Source: Arbacia lixula (lineage: Eukaryota > Echinodermata > Echinoidea > Arbacioida > Arbaciidae). Taken from it: a stretch of 64,000 bases of DNA. Within the stretch, counting starts at the first letter, position 1. The number at the start of each line of letters is the position of its first letter. The stretch spans positions 12,578,848-12,642,847 of the forward strand of contig OZ022589.1 of the NCBI GenBank assembly GCA_963669155.1, in the 5' to 3' direction. The notes below the pieces were generated by a model that was given only the letters and a program-made list of their open reading frames with translations, searched no databases and was not told the origin of the DNA. Below are positions 37,055 through 48,633 of the stretch, piece after piece. The translations under genes and the position numbers were made by a program.

Positions 37055-37434
37055 ATTCATGTACACCGTCTATCTGCGAAAAAGGTGCAACATTTGCGGC
37101 AATTTTACCGATGCATTACCGATAGTTGCGTATATGAACGGGAATCACTCAAATAATACGGTATTTGCTACCTCCTACATGTATTTTGCGCTTTTTTTGC
37201 GGCTTTTTTGCGGATCGAGACCTTGTAATAATAACGCAATATTGCCGTAAGCGAATCTTATAAACTGCGTCTGCAAAATAGGCGTCAATGTTACGCCTTT
37301 TGCATCGTACTCTGGCATGTGGCTTGCTAATCCCACCGCTCGTATGGCTGAGCGGAACATGTCACCATTGGTTTGGAGAGAGTCCAGCTGTCCAAAACAC
37401 CGCAACATTACGGCATTTGGGGTGTATATGAACG
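37055..37434 (-). mobile_element. MITE family E, best complete copy
   Basis: About 380 bp with inverted ends TTCATGTACACCG and GGTGTATATGAACGG. Internal blocks in mirror order to the window-start copy: GTGCAACATTTGCGGC, GGATCGAGACCTTG, TACTCTGGCATGTGGC and GTCCAGCTGTCCAAAAC. No open frame of note. Confidence 0.85.
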
Positions 37435-38055
37435 GTGCTTTTGCAGCTCGCTGGAAACTTGCTTACCCTTTGGCTGCTAAACTAACCACTGCTTAATGAG
37501 TATTACTTGTCAACAAAAATCCCTCAATGGCACATTAAGTGTCAATAGAATGGAAATATTAAATGACAAGTCTGGATGAACTTGTTAGCCACAGTAACAA
37601 ATATGTAAAACATAAACATGCATTCCATGTGTCCACAGTCTTGATAATAATGCATGGAATGTCCCATAAAGAAATGTCAGCACTGACCCTAACAGTATTG
37701 AAATGCTGTGGCCATCGATGTGTGCGGCATGCAGATAATAGGTTCAAGTGCTGTGAATATAAATGAATATGTGCGACAGAGCACCTTTCACCCAACTGAC
37801 TGAAGATGAAGGCCGAAGCAAACACAAGCTGATCTTTAAAACATTCAGATTCCCCAGACAGACATTTGCTTCTCTTGGAAAGTGACACAGAGGGTGCGAG
37901 AGATTAGTGTGTGTGTGTGCGTGCACGCAGCAACACATGCCTACTGTTAAAGAATTAGTATTAGTATTAGTACTAGTATTAGCATTAGTACTACAGTGAA
38001 AGATGTACATAAAAAGACCACTTAAGGGAGATGAGAGACGTGGTTTTTATGAGCA

Positions 38056-38212
38056 GGGCTCTTGCATAAAACTTACCATTAATGGTAACTCTGCTGTCAA
38101 TAGTAACTACCATTATAACATTGCTCGTCAGCCTACCCAATTCAAGGTTGCCATAGAAGTTGCCATTGGTATCAAGGTTACCATCAATGGCAAGTTTTAT
38201 GCAACCAGGCCT
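38056..38212. mobile_element. 157-bp palindromic element (TTGCATAAAACTTACCATT)
   Basis: GGCTCTTGCATAAAACTTAC at the left is the inverse of GCAAGTTTTATGCAACCAGG at the right. ATTAATGGTAACTCTG and GGTTACCATCAATGG pair inside. Confidence 0.8.
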
Positions 38213-40388
38213 AGGTCTTACTGAGTAGGTTAACTTGGTACTGCTGTCCTTGAAAAACAGTTTTCAACAGGAACGACAAATTTGGTCTTTTCACAAAGTC
38301 ACGTTCTGGGATCCTGCTGCCGGAGACTGAGAAACTTCACTGGCAGTCCTATGATGGTTTAAGATGCCTTCACGGATAGCCAGCTCATTGCCAATGGCTT
38401 TGTGAGATCATCTTGAACATTTATTTTACCATGTGTTCATCGGATGTCAACTTCAGGACAGGATGACACCACCTTAAAGTATGTTTGTCGAGGTACTAAT
38501 AAAAGAAATACAGCCAAACTAGTCAATATTAACCACCGCAATAAAGACAAAAATGTGGTCTTTATGAGCAGCTGGTATTTATCGACAAGCAAAATTACAT
38601 GCAAACTGCATTGAAGGAATTCAATTTTGGGGTTTTTAATGACAGGTGGATTGTGAAGACAAGTTACAATAAATATGAACACATCTTGTCATGTTATAAA
38701 TATAAATATAACTATAATAAAATACATTTCATTAAGCGGAGGTAATCATTCTGATTACATTAGATGAAAATAAATAATTATACATAGTGTTAGCTGCTGA
38801 AAAGAGGATGAAGTGAAGTACAAACAAACACAGACCATGGAACCAATGATCTACTTTGGATGTGGAAATAGTCACAACCTTCAAACCAAAACGGACCTTA
38901 CAATCATTGATTACATCTGACCCTGCATCAACACACAATGGAAATACCAAAAAGGCATTCATATGTGTACGAAATTTGTGTGTGGATGCTTGTGGAATGG
39001 TAACATTAAACATCTGACTCTACGAAGTTTACCAAAGCTAATCAAATGTTCGGTCGGATGACTATGCTGCAATGCTCATTCACACACCACTCATTGTGTA
39101 TAAAAGATTGCTGCTTATATCGCATGCACGCAAGATCATGCTATGTTTTATCGACGGTATCTTCAGGGTGGGGCTGATGGATCATGGAACGCTGTCGAAT
39201 GCAGCACCCGCTATAAACGATATCTCATTGTAAGAGCTCAGTTTTAAGGGCCTTAATAAAAAGACCTGATAAGACTCTAACTCTGAAAAATGTTTATGTT
39301 TGTTGAATGTTCACTAGAACATTAAAAAAAACAGACTATATATGTAGACATTTGGCAAATATCCATACAATGACAATCATTACATCCCTATTCCATAGCT
39401 GCAGACGTTGCATCGCAGCTAAGTAAAGCAGTATAGATTCTAGTGTGCATTTTGTTATTTCAGGTACTCATGTCTTCAATGAGAAATTCAACACCAACGC
39501 ATCAAAACCGTACCATCTATTCATTTGTATGGAAGGTTGATATCATCATCTACGAATGTGCGTTCTAGTTCTTTAGGCTATCTGGGCCGATTCCTTTTAC
39601 TTTCTGCCACAACATAAACTGCCTAGACTCCGCCTACACACAAGTATAAACCTAACATCATGAAATGGATGACATACGCTGAAATAAACACAGTATGAGT
39701 GCTCATAAATCAGTAAACAGCTTGTCAACGCAAACACGTCTAATTACAGGCACTCAATGCGAATGGAGTAAAGGGCATGCTCTAAATGCACAATTCATTT
39801 ACTACTCCACTTCTTTCCTTTTCAGATCACATATTCCTAAAGACGCAGACAGAATAGTTGGTCAAATCGTAACCGACCCTCAAAAAAAAAGCATTTCATT
39901 GGTATGTCCAATTCTGCTTCCATTAGCTTGAATTTGTGAACAATATGGCCGAGTGAAACTAATGGATTACACCGAAGTGACCTAATACGACTTTAAGTAA
40001 TCAAATCTATACAGACGCAATCCTGAACATGGGGAGGGGGAATATGTTTTGCTTGTGTATTGGCAAAATTTCTGAAGATTTATTCACAATGAATGAGGCA
40101 CGCAAGAATGTAGGTCGCTAACAATTGATTTGATAAGAAAGGAATCATGTCAAGTCTCCATGGGAGTTGGCCTGGATATTCACAAGGACATGCACTGTGT
40201 ATCTTAAAGCAGAAAGAGAGAGAAAAGGGAAGATATACTTTTTTTACCGCATCACCAAGCATGCTCACAGAAATTGCGATATAAAATAAGATAAAAAGAT
40301 AAGATATATATAAAATATAAAAGATAAAAAAATCTTTAGAGTGTACAAAATTATATTCTGTTCTTCTTTTGTGTTGTTAATTCAAACT

Positions 40389-40660
40389 TCAAAAGGAATA
40401 TACTGTACTGGGAAGACAAAGAGCCTTCAAAAGGGTGATCGTGAGCAGTCTTCTTACCAATGGTCTTGAATTCATGTATTGTCCATTTTAGAAATTTGCT
40501 GGAAGTTATTTGTCCTCAAATGATCCATATTTGGAGTAATTAGTGATTAAATCACAAATTCTCAAATTGTTCAGCCCAAATATTTTGAGGATTTGTGATT
40601 TAATCACTATTTACTCCAAATGTGGCTTTTTGTCTTCCCAGTACAGTATATTCCCTTGAA
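40389..40660. mobile_element. Foldback MITE family A, right arm deleted
   Basis: 272 bp. The left arm is full (GGAATATACTGTACTGGGAA) but the right arm jumps from ACTCCAAATGTGG straight to CTTTTTGTCTTCCCAG, about 100 bp shorter than in other copies. The TTAA ends are decayed (TCAA, TGAA). Confidence 0.88.
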
Positions 40661-41670
40661 GCACAAAGTAAGATTTGGGATTTCTGAAAAGGTTTGAGAG
40701 ATCAGGATTAGGGGAAGGGTACAGGATAAATGTTCAGCTACATTTCATTAATGACAACAGCACTTTTATAGCAAAAGTGATCACTATTTGGCTTTCACAT
40801 TGGCAACATTATTATTTTTAAAATCAAATATCATCGTAATCTGCCATTGTTATCAAGCCTCCATTAACATGAATACAATTTCAAGCAATAATGGTGAAAA
40901 TTGAAAGAGCAAAAGCTACAATAAACCTTTCCAGCACTTTTTAAGAATTCCAGTTGAAATTAAAGTTTAAGTTAAAGTTAAATGTATCACCTTGAGTTTA
41001 CAAACACACATTTTGACTGTTAGTAATGTTGCATAAATTTGTGAGCATAATCACTTCTACTAAATATCTACACATGTACATGTAATATATGAAATGCCAT
41101 CAATGTTGATAAGGAATTATGAAAAGTAAAATCTGAGACTGGTACATGTATGGTAACATTGACTTGCCCAGTAATTTATTTTCTTGTCACCTTACTTGCC
41201 CCTGAAACAGTGGGCGAGCGGGTGTTTGAAGCACCTCGCATGATGACAAGCACTATCACCATCTGACACCTAAGAGAAGCATCCCCTCTTCCTCTACCCC
41301 CACAAAATGCTTTAAAGAGTCTACCCTGTCTTTAAGGAAACATCTTATGGAACGCTTTGACGCCTAGATCGGATGTGATTCAGCCGCATTCCCTTCACAC
41401 GCTACAGACTGATCCAATTTGGCCACTTTGTGCACCGGCTTAAATTGAGTTAACTCTGTGTGTGATTGCCACCCAACCGGTAAGGCAGTCCAATTACTCT
41501 CACCCCTCGCCCCGTTCAGACGTGGGAGCTGAGACGCACTGATCACTAACTTTGTTGTTTTTCCATCGAATTGAACCAAGTTTGTGTTCCATTTAAAACA
41601 TATGCCCTGCTGATCTGTTTGAAGTATGTACTCAGTACATGCATTGATCCACATCTCAACTGCAGAATGT

Positions 41671-41925
41671 ATACTGCCCTACTCTGACAAAAGGAAGCAA
41701 CTAACAAAAGAGACTTTTCCTGTAAATGAGCCAAATGTATCTGTCACTTGCATTGGCATCAGTGCAACACCACATCATGTTAGATTGAATATCTCGCAGC
41801 AAGATGAATATTTCTTGTCCACATTTTGGCCATATGTAGGAAATGCTGGGTAAAATCTCAGAATACCAATAACTCAGATTTAAGTGATTCATCACTTGCT
41901 TCCTTTTGTCAGAGTAGGGCAGTAT
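41671..41925. repeat. 255-bp segment bounded by a perfect 30-bp inverted repeat
   Basis: Positions 41671-41700 (ATACTGCCCTACTCTGACAA and the next ten bases) are exactly the reverse complement of 41896-41925. The interior does not pair well. Confidence 0.9.
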
Positions 41926-43412
41926 AGTGGTGCCTGGAATCAACTGCAATCTATTGCAATTGGTGATTCTTACCAATGTGCATGAAAAGCTGATCGCAAT
42001 CAAATGCAGTTGGTAATGAAGATCACTGCACAGTATGTTGATCTCATGCTCAGCTAGACTTATATCCCTGTTCTTGTTTTATCCTTTAAGAAAATCTGTC
42101 CATAGTACTAACTGGTTTCTACCTGTAGGCTTTTCTTTGGCAAAGTCAGATAAAGTACAAATCATGGTTGATAAGCTAAAATGTTGAATAGTGCCTCTTA
42201 CCTTCGAACACTTTTCTGGTTGAATACCCGGTGTGAACCACTCCCATCCTCGGTAGTAAATGGTAAATGTAAACAGACCTCCCTACGCCTGGCTCTCATC
42301 CCCACGGGCTTTCATTAATTACCCTCATACACCATGGAAGTTTAGCACCCTTGCATGGCCCCATTCACATTCACTGAATGATATCTACATGTACTACATT
42401 GCTTCCCAGTACTCAAAATCACTTCTAAGTAAAGCTGTCAAAGGGAAGCTACACAAATATACCAATTTAGTCTACGTACATGTCCATAGAGTCTATATTG
42501 TACATATGATATCCATTTTGTTTAACTGCTACTCATCGGTTTAAATGCACAATGCTCATAGTCCAATTACTATGCAAAATATCCATGTATGTGTAGCTAC
42601 AATCAGTTGTTTCATAAGTTGGACAATATTTCTATGCAATATGATCCAAGCCTAATACCCCCATGGTCTCTACCATGTTTGCCATTTTTGGAATATTAAA
42701 TTATTCATCAATTCCCCCACAGGGCAGAAGTCTCATTGCAGAATGATAGAAGGTGCCTCTTAACTCGTTAACTCTGTTGGATAGGATCTTTAATGAAGGT
42801 CATGTTTATAGGATTGTTACTTCCTCCTGTATGTGTGTGTTCAACACACTCCACTACTAAAAAAATAACAAGGTAATATGTTTTGTTTTTTTTTTGTACA
42901 TAAGTACATGATTCTGGGAAATGACTTTCAGATCAAAAGAATGATTTATACATGTACACTATATGTGATGGTTTTTTACAAGTCAAGTAAATGTAATCAG
43001 AATGAAAGAATGAAATTTGAAAAAGAAAATGAAGATATTTGTTAAGCATATAAAATTCTCCTTGGGTAATGTATGTACAGTGTACGTTCAATTGTCATAT
43101 CATCTTCATATTGAAAGAAGTAAAATCTACAGTAAGCAAGCATATTCATGAATTTGATGTGATCTCATTTAAAATGAAATGTGTTTTTACTCATTCCTGG
43201 AGGCACATTGCTTAAATTTCAAGGATTTGTCAATTCACACTTTGAAAAAAAAAACATGTTAGTGTTACATGCACTGAGTTTGTTTAACTCTTACATTCAA
43301 GATGAAGATTTTCAAGTGATACTGGTTTCTACTCCAAACACATATTACACAGCATCATATTTGTTTGTGCTTTTGATTCATCTTACGACTTGTATAACTG
43401 CCACATTAAGAC

Positions 43413-43542
43413 CTTGAATGTGCTCAAGAAGAACGTTATCATTAAATATGAACATCTCCTACGTGTTCCGCATCCATCAATATGTTGCTTAAATGTGCAT
43501 GGGAAGAACATAATCATTAAAAATGAAAGTCTCCTACATGTA
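43413..43542 (+). repeat. Two-copy 75-bp tandem duplication
   Basis: CTTGAATGTGCTCAAGAAGA, TTATCATTAAATATGAAC, ATCTCCTACGTG is followed 75 bp later by CTTAAATGTGCATGGGAAGA, TAATCATTAAAAATGAAAG, TCTCCTACATG. Diverged, so old. Confidence 0.75.
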
Positions 43543-44640
43543 TGTGTGCCATGTTCAAGGATACGGCGCATGTTATGGAGGGTGATGAATGTAACTGAAA
43601 CAACATACCCTTAGCAGTCGTGGACAAGGCACGTAACCTGACCTATGGTAGGTGGGTTAATTGCTGTAGAATCTATGACTAATTCTTCTGGATGCAGGGT
43701 ATTAAAAAGCTTTGTCGGGATCAGCCCCGAGCCGACTAAAAAGCTTGCTGTTTTCTGATCCAAGAACTTTAATAGCCCAAAGTTAAAATAGTGTCTTAAT
43801 TAGCCTGAATATAGAAAGGCAAAATATATGATAATTCTGCCCATTCATAGCTGAGATTAATAAGCTGTCAGTTGTTGCTGTTACATAATGCTCAACCATG
43901 CTCACTGCACACTGCTCATATCACACAAAACATGACAAAATCGTACTGGATGGCATCTCTGTATCACTACTAAATTCTGATAGATTTTTAAGAAAAAAAA
44001 TGTATTAAGTTCAGTTTTAAAGTTGTTTTAATGTTTTGAATACATTTCCATTAAATACTTATTGAAGGGAGAATTGCCTAATTGTACAAATTGAATTCAG
44101 TATTCTCTCTCACAACCAACAATGGGATAAAGTTCAACATGATACATGATTGATTTCCTGGATGAGGCATTCTTGGAACAATGAATGAAACAGGATCTAA
44201 TGCAGTTTCTAATCACTAGTCTGGCTTCCAGACTGTTGGACATTTTTAAACTAAAGTTATTCAATAAACATGTCTGGCTGCAGTAGACTCATCATTCTCA
44301 ACATCTTCTCTGGTTCGCCCAAACACTGAGAAAGGAAAATTAAAAAGTGACTAGTCTTAAGACAAATATACTTTTTTTCTGTTTGAATGAAAAATGTCTG
44401 ACAGCCTGAAAGCTAGGCTATCAATACACTGGTTTTCTATACAGATCTACATTCACACTTTCAAAAAATGTGCTGATATTGATCTCTTTATTTGAAATTG
44501 AAGGAGTAAGACTCACAAATTGTCTATGATATCGTACATTTATACACCAACACCTAAACATAATACTTTGGATTGCAGTATTGCTTCAGGGGGATTTCAA
44601 CCAACTAGAAACCAGTGCCTGTGTATGCATGGAAATTACA

Positions 44641-45270
44641 TCAAAAGGAAAGTCCTCCCAGAAATTAGGTTGGTTTAAATATGAAATATGAAAGAAACAT
44701 ATAAATGAAGGTTTGCAAAATATAAGAATGCTATGATCTTTTATTTCGTAATGTTACCTGTACGTGCAAGGTGCTCTCCCAAATGTTGTGTGCTGTATAA
44801 TTCCAATTTTCTGTTTTTGATGAAGGAATATTTCTTTTCATTGAGGTATGTGTGTAAAAAACATGTTTTCATTATGTTTCAATTTTGTATTAAAATGATG
44901 CACATTCTTTTGACAAAATGAACATTTCCCAAAAAATCAATACATTTGCTGTATAATTCCAATTTTCTGTTTTTGATGAAGGAATATTTCTTTTCATTGA
45001 GGTATGTGTGTAAAAAACATGTTTTATTTATGTTTCAATTTTGTATGTAAAATGATGCACATTCTTTTGAGAAAATGAACATTTCCAAAAAAATCAATAC
45101 ATAAACATATGGGAGAGCATCTCGCACGGGACGTCACAAAACCAAACTTCTAAACAATTTTAACTTTCTTATCTTTCAACAGATTTTCATCAAGCCTTCA
45201 CTTATACTTTTCTTTCATATTTCTGCTTTTATTAAAACCAACTTACCTTCAGAGTAGACTATCCCTTTAA
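44641..45270. mobile_element. 630-bp inverted-repeat element, family I, with internal tandem duplication
   Basis: Left arm TCAAAAGGAAAGTCCTCCCA, TTAGGTTGGTTT, GAAAGAAACATATAAATGAAGG and AGGTGCTCTCCCA. The right arm is its inverse: GGGAGAGCATCTCGCACG, AAGCCTTCACTTATAC, AAACCAACTTACCTTCAG and TATCCCTTTAA. Arms are about 140 bp. The right TTAA is intact; the left is TCAA. Two 156-bp direct copies occupy the centre. Confidence 0.8.
44791..45103 (+). repeat. Two-copy 156-bp tandem duplication
   Basis: TGCTGTATAATTCCAATTTT through ATCAATACAT occurs at 44791-44946 and again at 44947-45103 with very few differences (TTTCATTATG against TTTTATTTATG, GTATTAAAATG against GTATGTAAAATG), so the duplication is recent. 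Confidence 0.93.
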
Positions 45271-45590
45271 TACACTGGTATGGTAAGTGTAACATTTAAG
45301 CCTTCGAATGTTCACATCTTAAATAACATAAAATCCCTGCTTTGGAGGGAGATATCCCACCACAGCTAGCGTGATGGGGGGAGAGGAGAAGGGACATGTA
45401 CCTTGACAAGGCAGCTGTCACGGTTATGGATTTTCTACAATATTTCACGCCACACTTTTAGGGGTGTATCAAATGTGTTGTGCTTTGTAATTTGATGGGC
45501 ACTTGGGTGTGGAATATTATATTGGCGGTTTATTAAGAAAACAGGAACATCTTCGAATGCATCAGAGAAGATCCAGTTTGAGTGCTTCTT

Positions 45591-45595
<5 letters not shown>

Positions 45596-45628
<33 letters not shown>
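45596..45628 (+). repeat. CT microsatellite
   Basis: About 16 CT units. Confidence 0.93.
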
Positions 45629-45631
<3 letters not shown>

Positions 45632-45847
45632 CAGAGAAGGTATCCCTCTACTTACCTACATGTAACACCTGCTTATGTGTCTGTCAGTCTGTCTTTCTGT
45701 CTGTTTCACTCTTTCTCCTCTCTTCAATGTCAATTCACTATTTTCTTTTAACATGAATTTCTTTGCAAAAATGACAACACAATACTACTGTGGCTGGTAA
45801 TGATGCTCTTGCTGGTACTTATTTTCTTTCCTCTGTCTCTTCAATGT

Positions 45848-46071
45848 TGCTCTTTCTCCTCCTCCTTCTTCTCTCCTCCTCCTCCTTCTTTTCTCTTCCT
45901 CTCCTCCTCTTGTCCTCCTCCTCCTTCTCTCCTTCTCTCCTCCTCCTCTCCTCCTCCTCCTCCTCCTCCTCCTCCTCCTCCTCCTCCTCCTCCTCCTCCT
46001 CCTCCTCCTCCTCCTCCTCCTCCTCCTCCTCCTCCTCCTCCTCCTCTTCTTCCTCCTCCTCCTCCTCCTCC
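45848..46071 (+). repeat. TCC trinucleotide array beside a splice donor
   Basis: Mixed TCC/TTC from 45848, almost pure TCC from about 45951 to 46045, then interrupted to 46071. On the transcribed minus strand this is GGA/GAG repeat beginning 29 nt after the 5' splice site at 46100. Poly-Ser, poly-Pro, poly-Arg and poly-Glu frames over it are artefacts. Confidence 0.96.
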
Positions 46072-46100
46072 ACCAACCCACCACCACCACCTTGTCTCAC

Positions 46101-46308
46101 CTGTCTTCCTTGATCCTAGTCATAAGTGGCTCCAGCCATCCCTCTGCACACTCTATATGGGCATCCAGGAATGTTAGCACCTCGCCCTTGGCTACAGACG
46201 CCCCCCTTAGCCGCGCCCTAATCAGACCACTCCTCGTTCCCATCCGCTCCACCCGCACCGACACCGGTAGCTGCCTCACATACTTTTCAAGCTGCTCACC
46301 CAGGAAGT
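46101..46308 (-). CDS. GALNT1/13: GALNT1/13-like exon with the DXH metal-binding motif
   Basis: 208 nt, 68 whole residues plus split codons. It reads [48 protein letters not shown] and [15 protein letters not shown] supplies the Asp and His that bind Mn2+ and UDP in this family. The residue after the His is Ile (codon ATA), where GALNT1/13 as I recall them have Cys; the Cys two positions later is kept. The acceptor TTTCCTGTAG|AC has an excellent pyrimidine tract. The donor is GACAG|GTGAGA. A GGA-repeat tract starts only 29 nt into the downstream intron. The open frame continues briefly past the donor but loses similarity at once, supporting the border. Confidence 0.96.
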
Positions 46309-48401
46309 CTACAGGAAACAGAAGGAAAAGAAGAAAGATGTTGCTGGTTTTGGTTTATAATACTGATGATAATGATTTAAGTAATGGCAATAAAACGATT
46401 ATTGTAATAACACTGAAAAACATTATCAACTTGAATCATTTGTTGCTGCCCAGAACAAAGGTATCCCCTTGACTACCATGATTTTCTTCTATCTGTAACA
46501 TTTCATAAGAGAGATAGAAAGATGGGATCTTTGGTTGTAAATGTGTAAACCTGATACTCTGGAAATGGTTAAACCGCATTGTCTCTAGTGATCTAAAAAT
46601 CAAGTTGTTGGTTTTTTTTGTACCTTCAACCATGCCCTTAGAGCAGTCTCTACAGTATAGTCCTCTTCTCTCACTTTCATTTTCAAAATGTAATCAATAA
46701 ATATTGATCCTTTTATAACTTAACAATCAAAACTACTTTGTCTTTAAAATGCCACCGTCAAAATGCATTCTTGATTTTGCTTCCCTCTATTCAAACTTTA
46801 GATCTTACACTGTAGTGCCAAACACTACTATGACCGTGATCTTACAGTGAAACTAACCCTGTCACATCTACAATGTAAAAGCTAACCTCTCAGACTTTAA
46901 TGGATGACTTACATGTAACAGACTCTGACAGTTGTCATCTTATCGTGTATCAAATACACAAACAATTGATCTTTAATGGCTGCCAAAGAATCTGTCTTGT
47001 GTTCTCTGGGGCACACCACACACCACACTCCTCGCTCTTCCTCATCAATCATCAGCTAAAGATCACTTTGTCACGCTTTCAAGTCTTTTCTTTGCTAACA
47101 AGCTTTCTTTTCTCTGGCAAGGGTTAAATGATCCTACAACCGTAAACTATGCAGAATTGAAAAATGGAGCATTTTATACAATGACTTGTGAATATTTTGT
47201 ATCTGTGTTTTGTATCGTATTTCTTCTGTTTCAGAAAATCTTTGCTCGCTGTCAAGGTTTATATTAATATTGTCATTCATTTGTAAAAGGGGACAAAGCA
47301 AATGTATTTATCATCGATGTGTTTTCTATGTCTTTAACTCCCTTTCTTCTGTTCACAAGCTATCTCTCCAATTACACCCTGTATGTGAAGGGTTTTACTA
47401 AACACATGCTAAATATACACAAGCAAATTATATAAGGTAAAGTCCTTTTTGGTCTCGAAATGTGTTGATCCTGAATATGCCTCCTTGTTTTGTTTGGTTT
47501 GAATCATGTTTTTTTTTTTTGTTCCTCCCATTGTTAGATGCACAGGTATCATTAGACGACATCTACCACAAAGGATGGGTAGATATATATTGTCAATGAA
47601 TAATGCAGGTTTCACTGATGCACATGTTCAATATTCACAATTAAATACATATATATTGGCACCTTGTCATCTTCAGCCGTACACTGTACATGAAACATGG
47701 ATCAGAAACAATGTTCATACATGTAAGAGCATAAACAGTGTGGTGTTATCATGTAATTCTTATGTTAAGCAAGGCATACTTTCAACGGACCAATTTTGTT
47801 ATTCACATTGTTCAAACAATATGTTACTAATGGTAACACCTAAACTTGTTCAAGGCTTGTCAGAGTAGAAAAACTAATAGATTCACAGTGCGTTGCATCT
47901 ATTGAAACTGAATCACAAATACAGGTGAATGTAATAATGTGTCACTCGGCAGTAAGAGGGGAAGATGTGAATACATGTATATTACTGCATTTCATTGAGT
48001 ACTGATTATGTTTATTTGCATGAAGAGCAAAACAAATAACATATTTAGTGGCAATTTGCATGTTGCAAATTCAAGTGGTACCTCACAATGTACATGCTAC
48101 ATTATATTCACTGAATTGTTATCAATGATTAAGCAGTGAGTTCAACTTAATCACTAATTGATCTCTGAAAAGAACCATTTTATAGACTGGAGATCTGCCA
48201 AATTGACCTCCAGAGTGATCAGAATTAGAACCTGAAATATCTTTATGACTTAAAAAGTACAACAAACAAAATTAAAATGTTGCTCAACCAGTTTAGTTTG
48301 AGTATCTTTTCCCTGGCCTCGTTTCATCGGTGCGAGGGAAATTGGAAGGGAAAGCGGACTCAATAGATCGGCGAGGGGGATCGGATTTCAACCAGACCTA
48401 C
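46309..48401 (-). other. 2.1-kb intron of the GALNT-like gene
   Basis: Runs from donor GTAGGT at 48401 to acceptor CTGTAG at 46309. It is the shortest visible intron and the only one where I see no clear MITE. It is AT-rich with no supported gene. Confidence 0.85.
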
Positions 48402-48574
48402 CTCGCTCGCTGGCGTCGTCAACAAGGATGATCTCAGTGAGGAGTTCCCGTGGCGACCGGTTGATGATACTGTGGACACTCCGGAGAAGCGTGCTCCATG
48501 CCTCGTTGTGAAAGACGATGACTATGCTGGTTCTTGGCAGCTCGCTGGCAGGTGGATACTGCTTCCTCTTGCAC
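48402..48574 (-). CDS. GALNT1/13: GALNT1/13-like exon: nucleotide-sugar binding start of GT-A domain
   Basis: 173 nt coding 57 whole residues plus split codons at both ends. It starts [16 protein letters not shown] and contains [29 protein letters not shown] and [10 protein letters not shown]. These form the first beta strands of the GT-A fold; FHNEAW and the LVDDAS acidic segment contact the UDP-sugar in the family. The acceptor is TTGACAG|G, preceded by a clear pyrimidine tract and a CTAAC branch-point candidate with its A at 48609, 35 nt upstream. The donor is CGAG|GTAGGT with the intron starting at 48401. The first base completes the Gly codon opened by the previous exon. The last base opens an Asp codon completed by the next exon, giving the family sequence DDASERD. 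Confidence 0.95.
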
Positions 48575-48633
48575 CTGTCAAGTGAGAGGAGGGAGATGTG
48601 GAAGGGGGTTAGCATTAAAGGGGCGTGACACTA

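Larger units (their letters stand above)
18940..46100 (-). other. 27.2-kb intron of the GALNT-like gene
   Basis: Bounded by GTGAGA at 46100 (donor) and TTCAG at 18944-18940 (acceptor), reading the minus strand. It contains most of the MITE copies, a 1.2-kb minisatellite (about 32930-34105), GA and CT tracts, and a two-copy 156-bp duplication inside an inverted-repeat element. Blocks such as 18950-20440, 21500-22500, 27520-28105, 28270-29590, 29945-32430, 34110-35250, 38220-40385, 40665-41670 and 41930-44640 are AT-rich and show no supported gene. Short open frames there have no recognisable domain. Confidence 0.8.

Noticed and set aside
45785-46177. Poly-Arg, poly-Ser, poly-Pro and poly-Glu frames
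   Set aside because: TCC trinucleotide array read in each frame; the nearby real coding sequence is the minus-strand GALNT-like exon.
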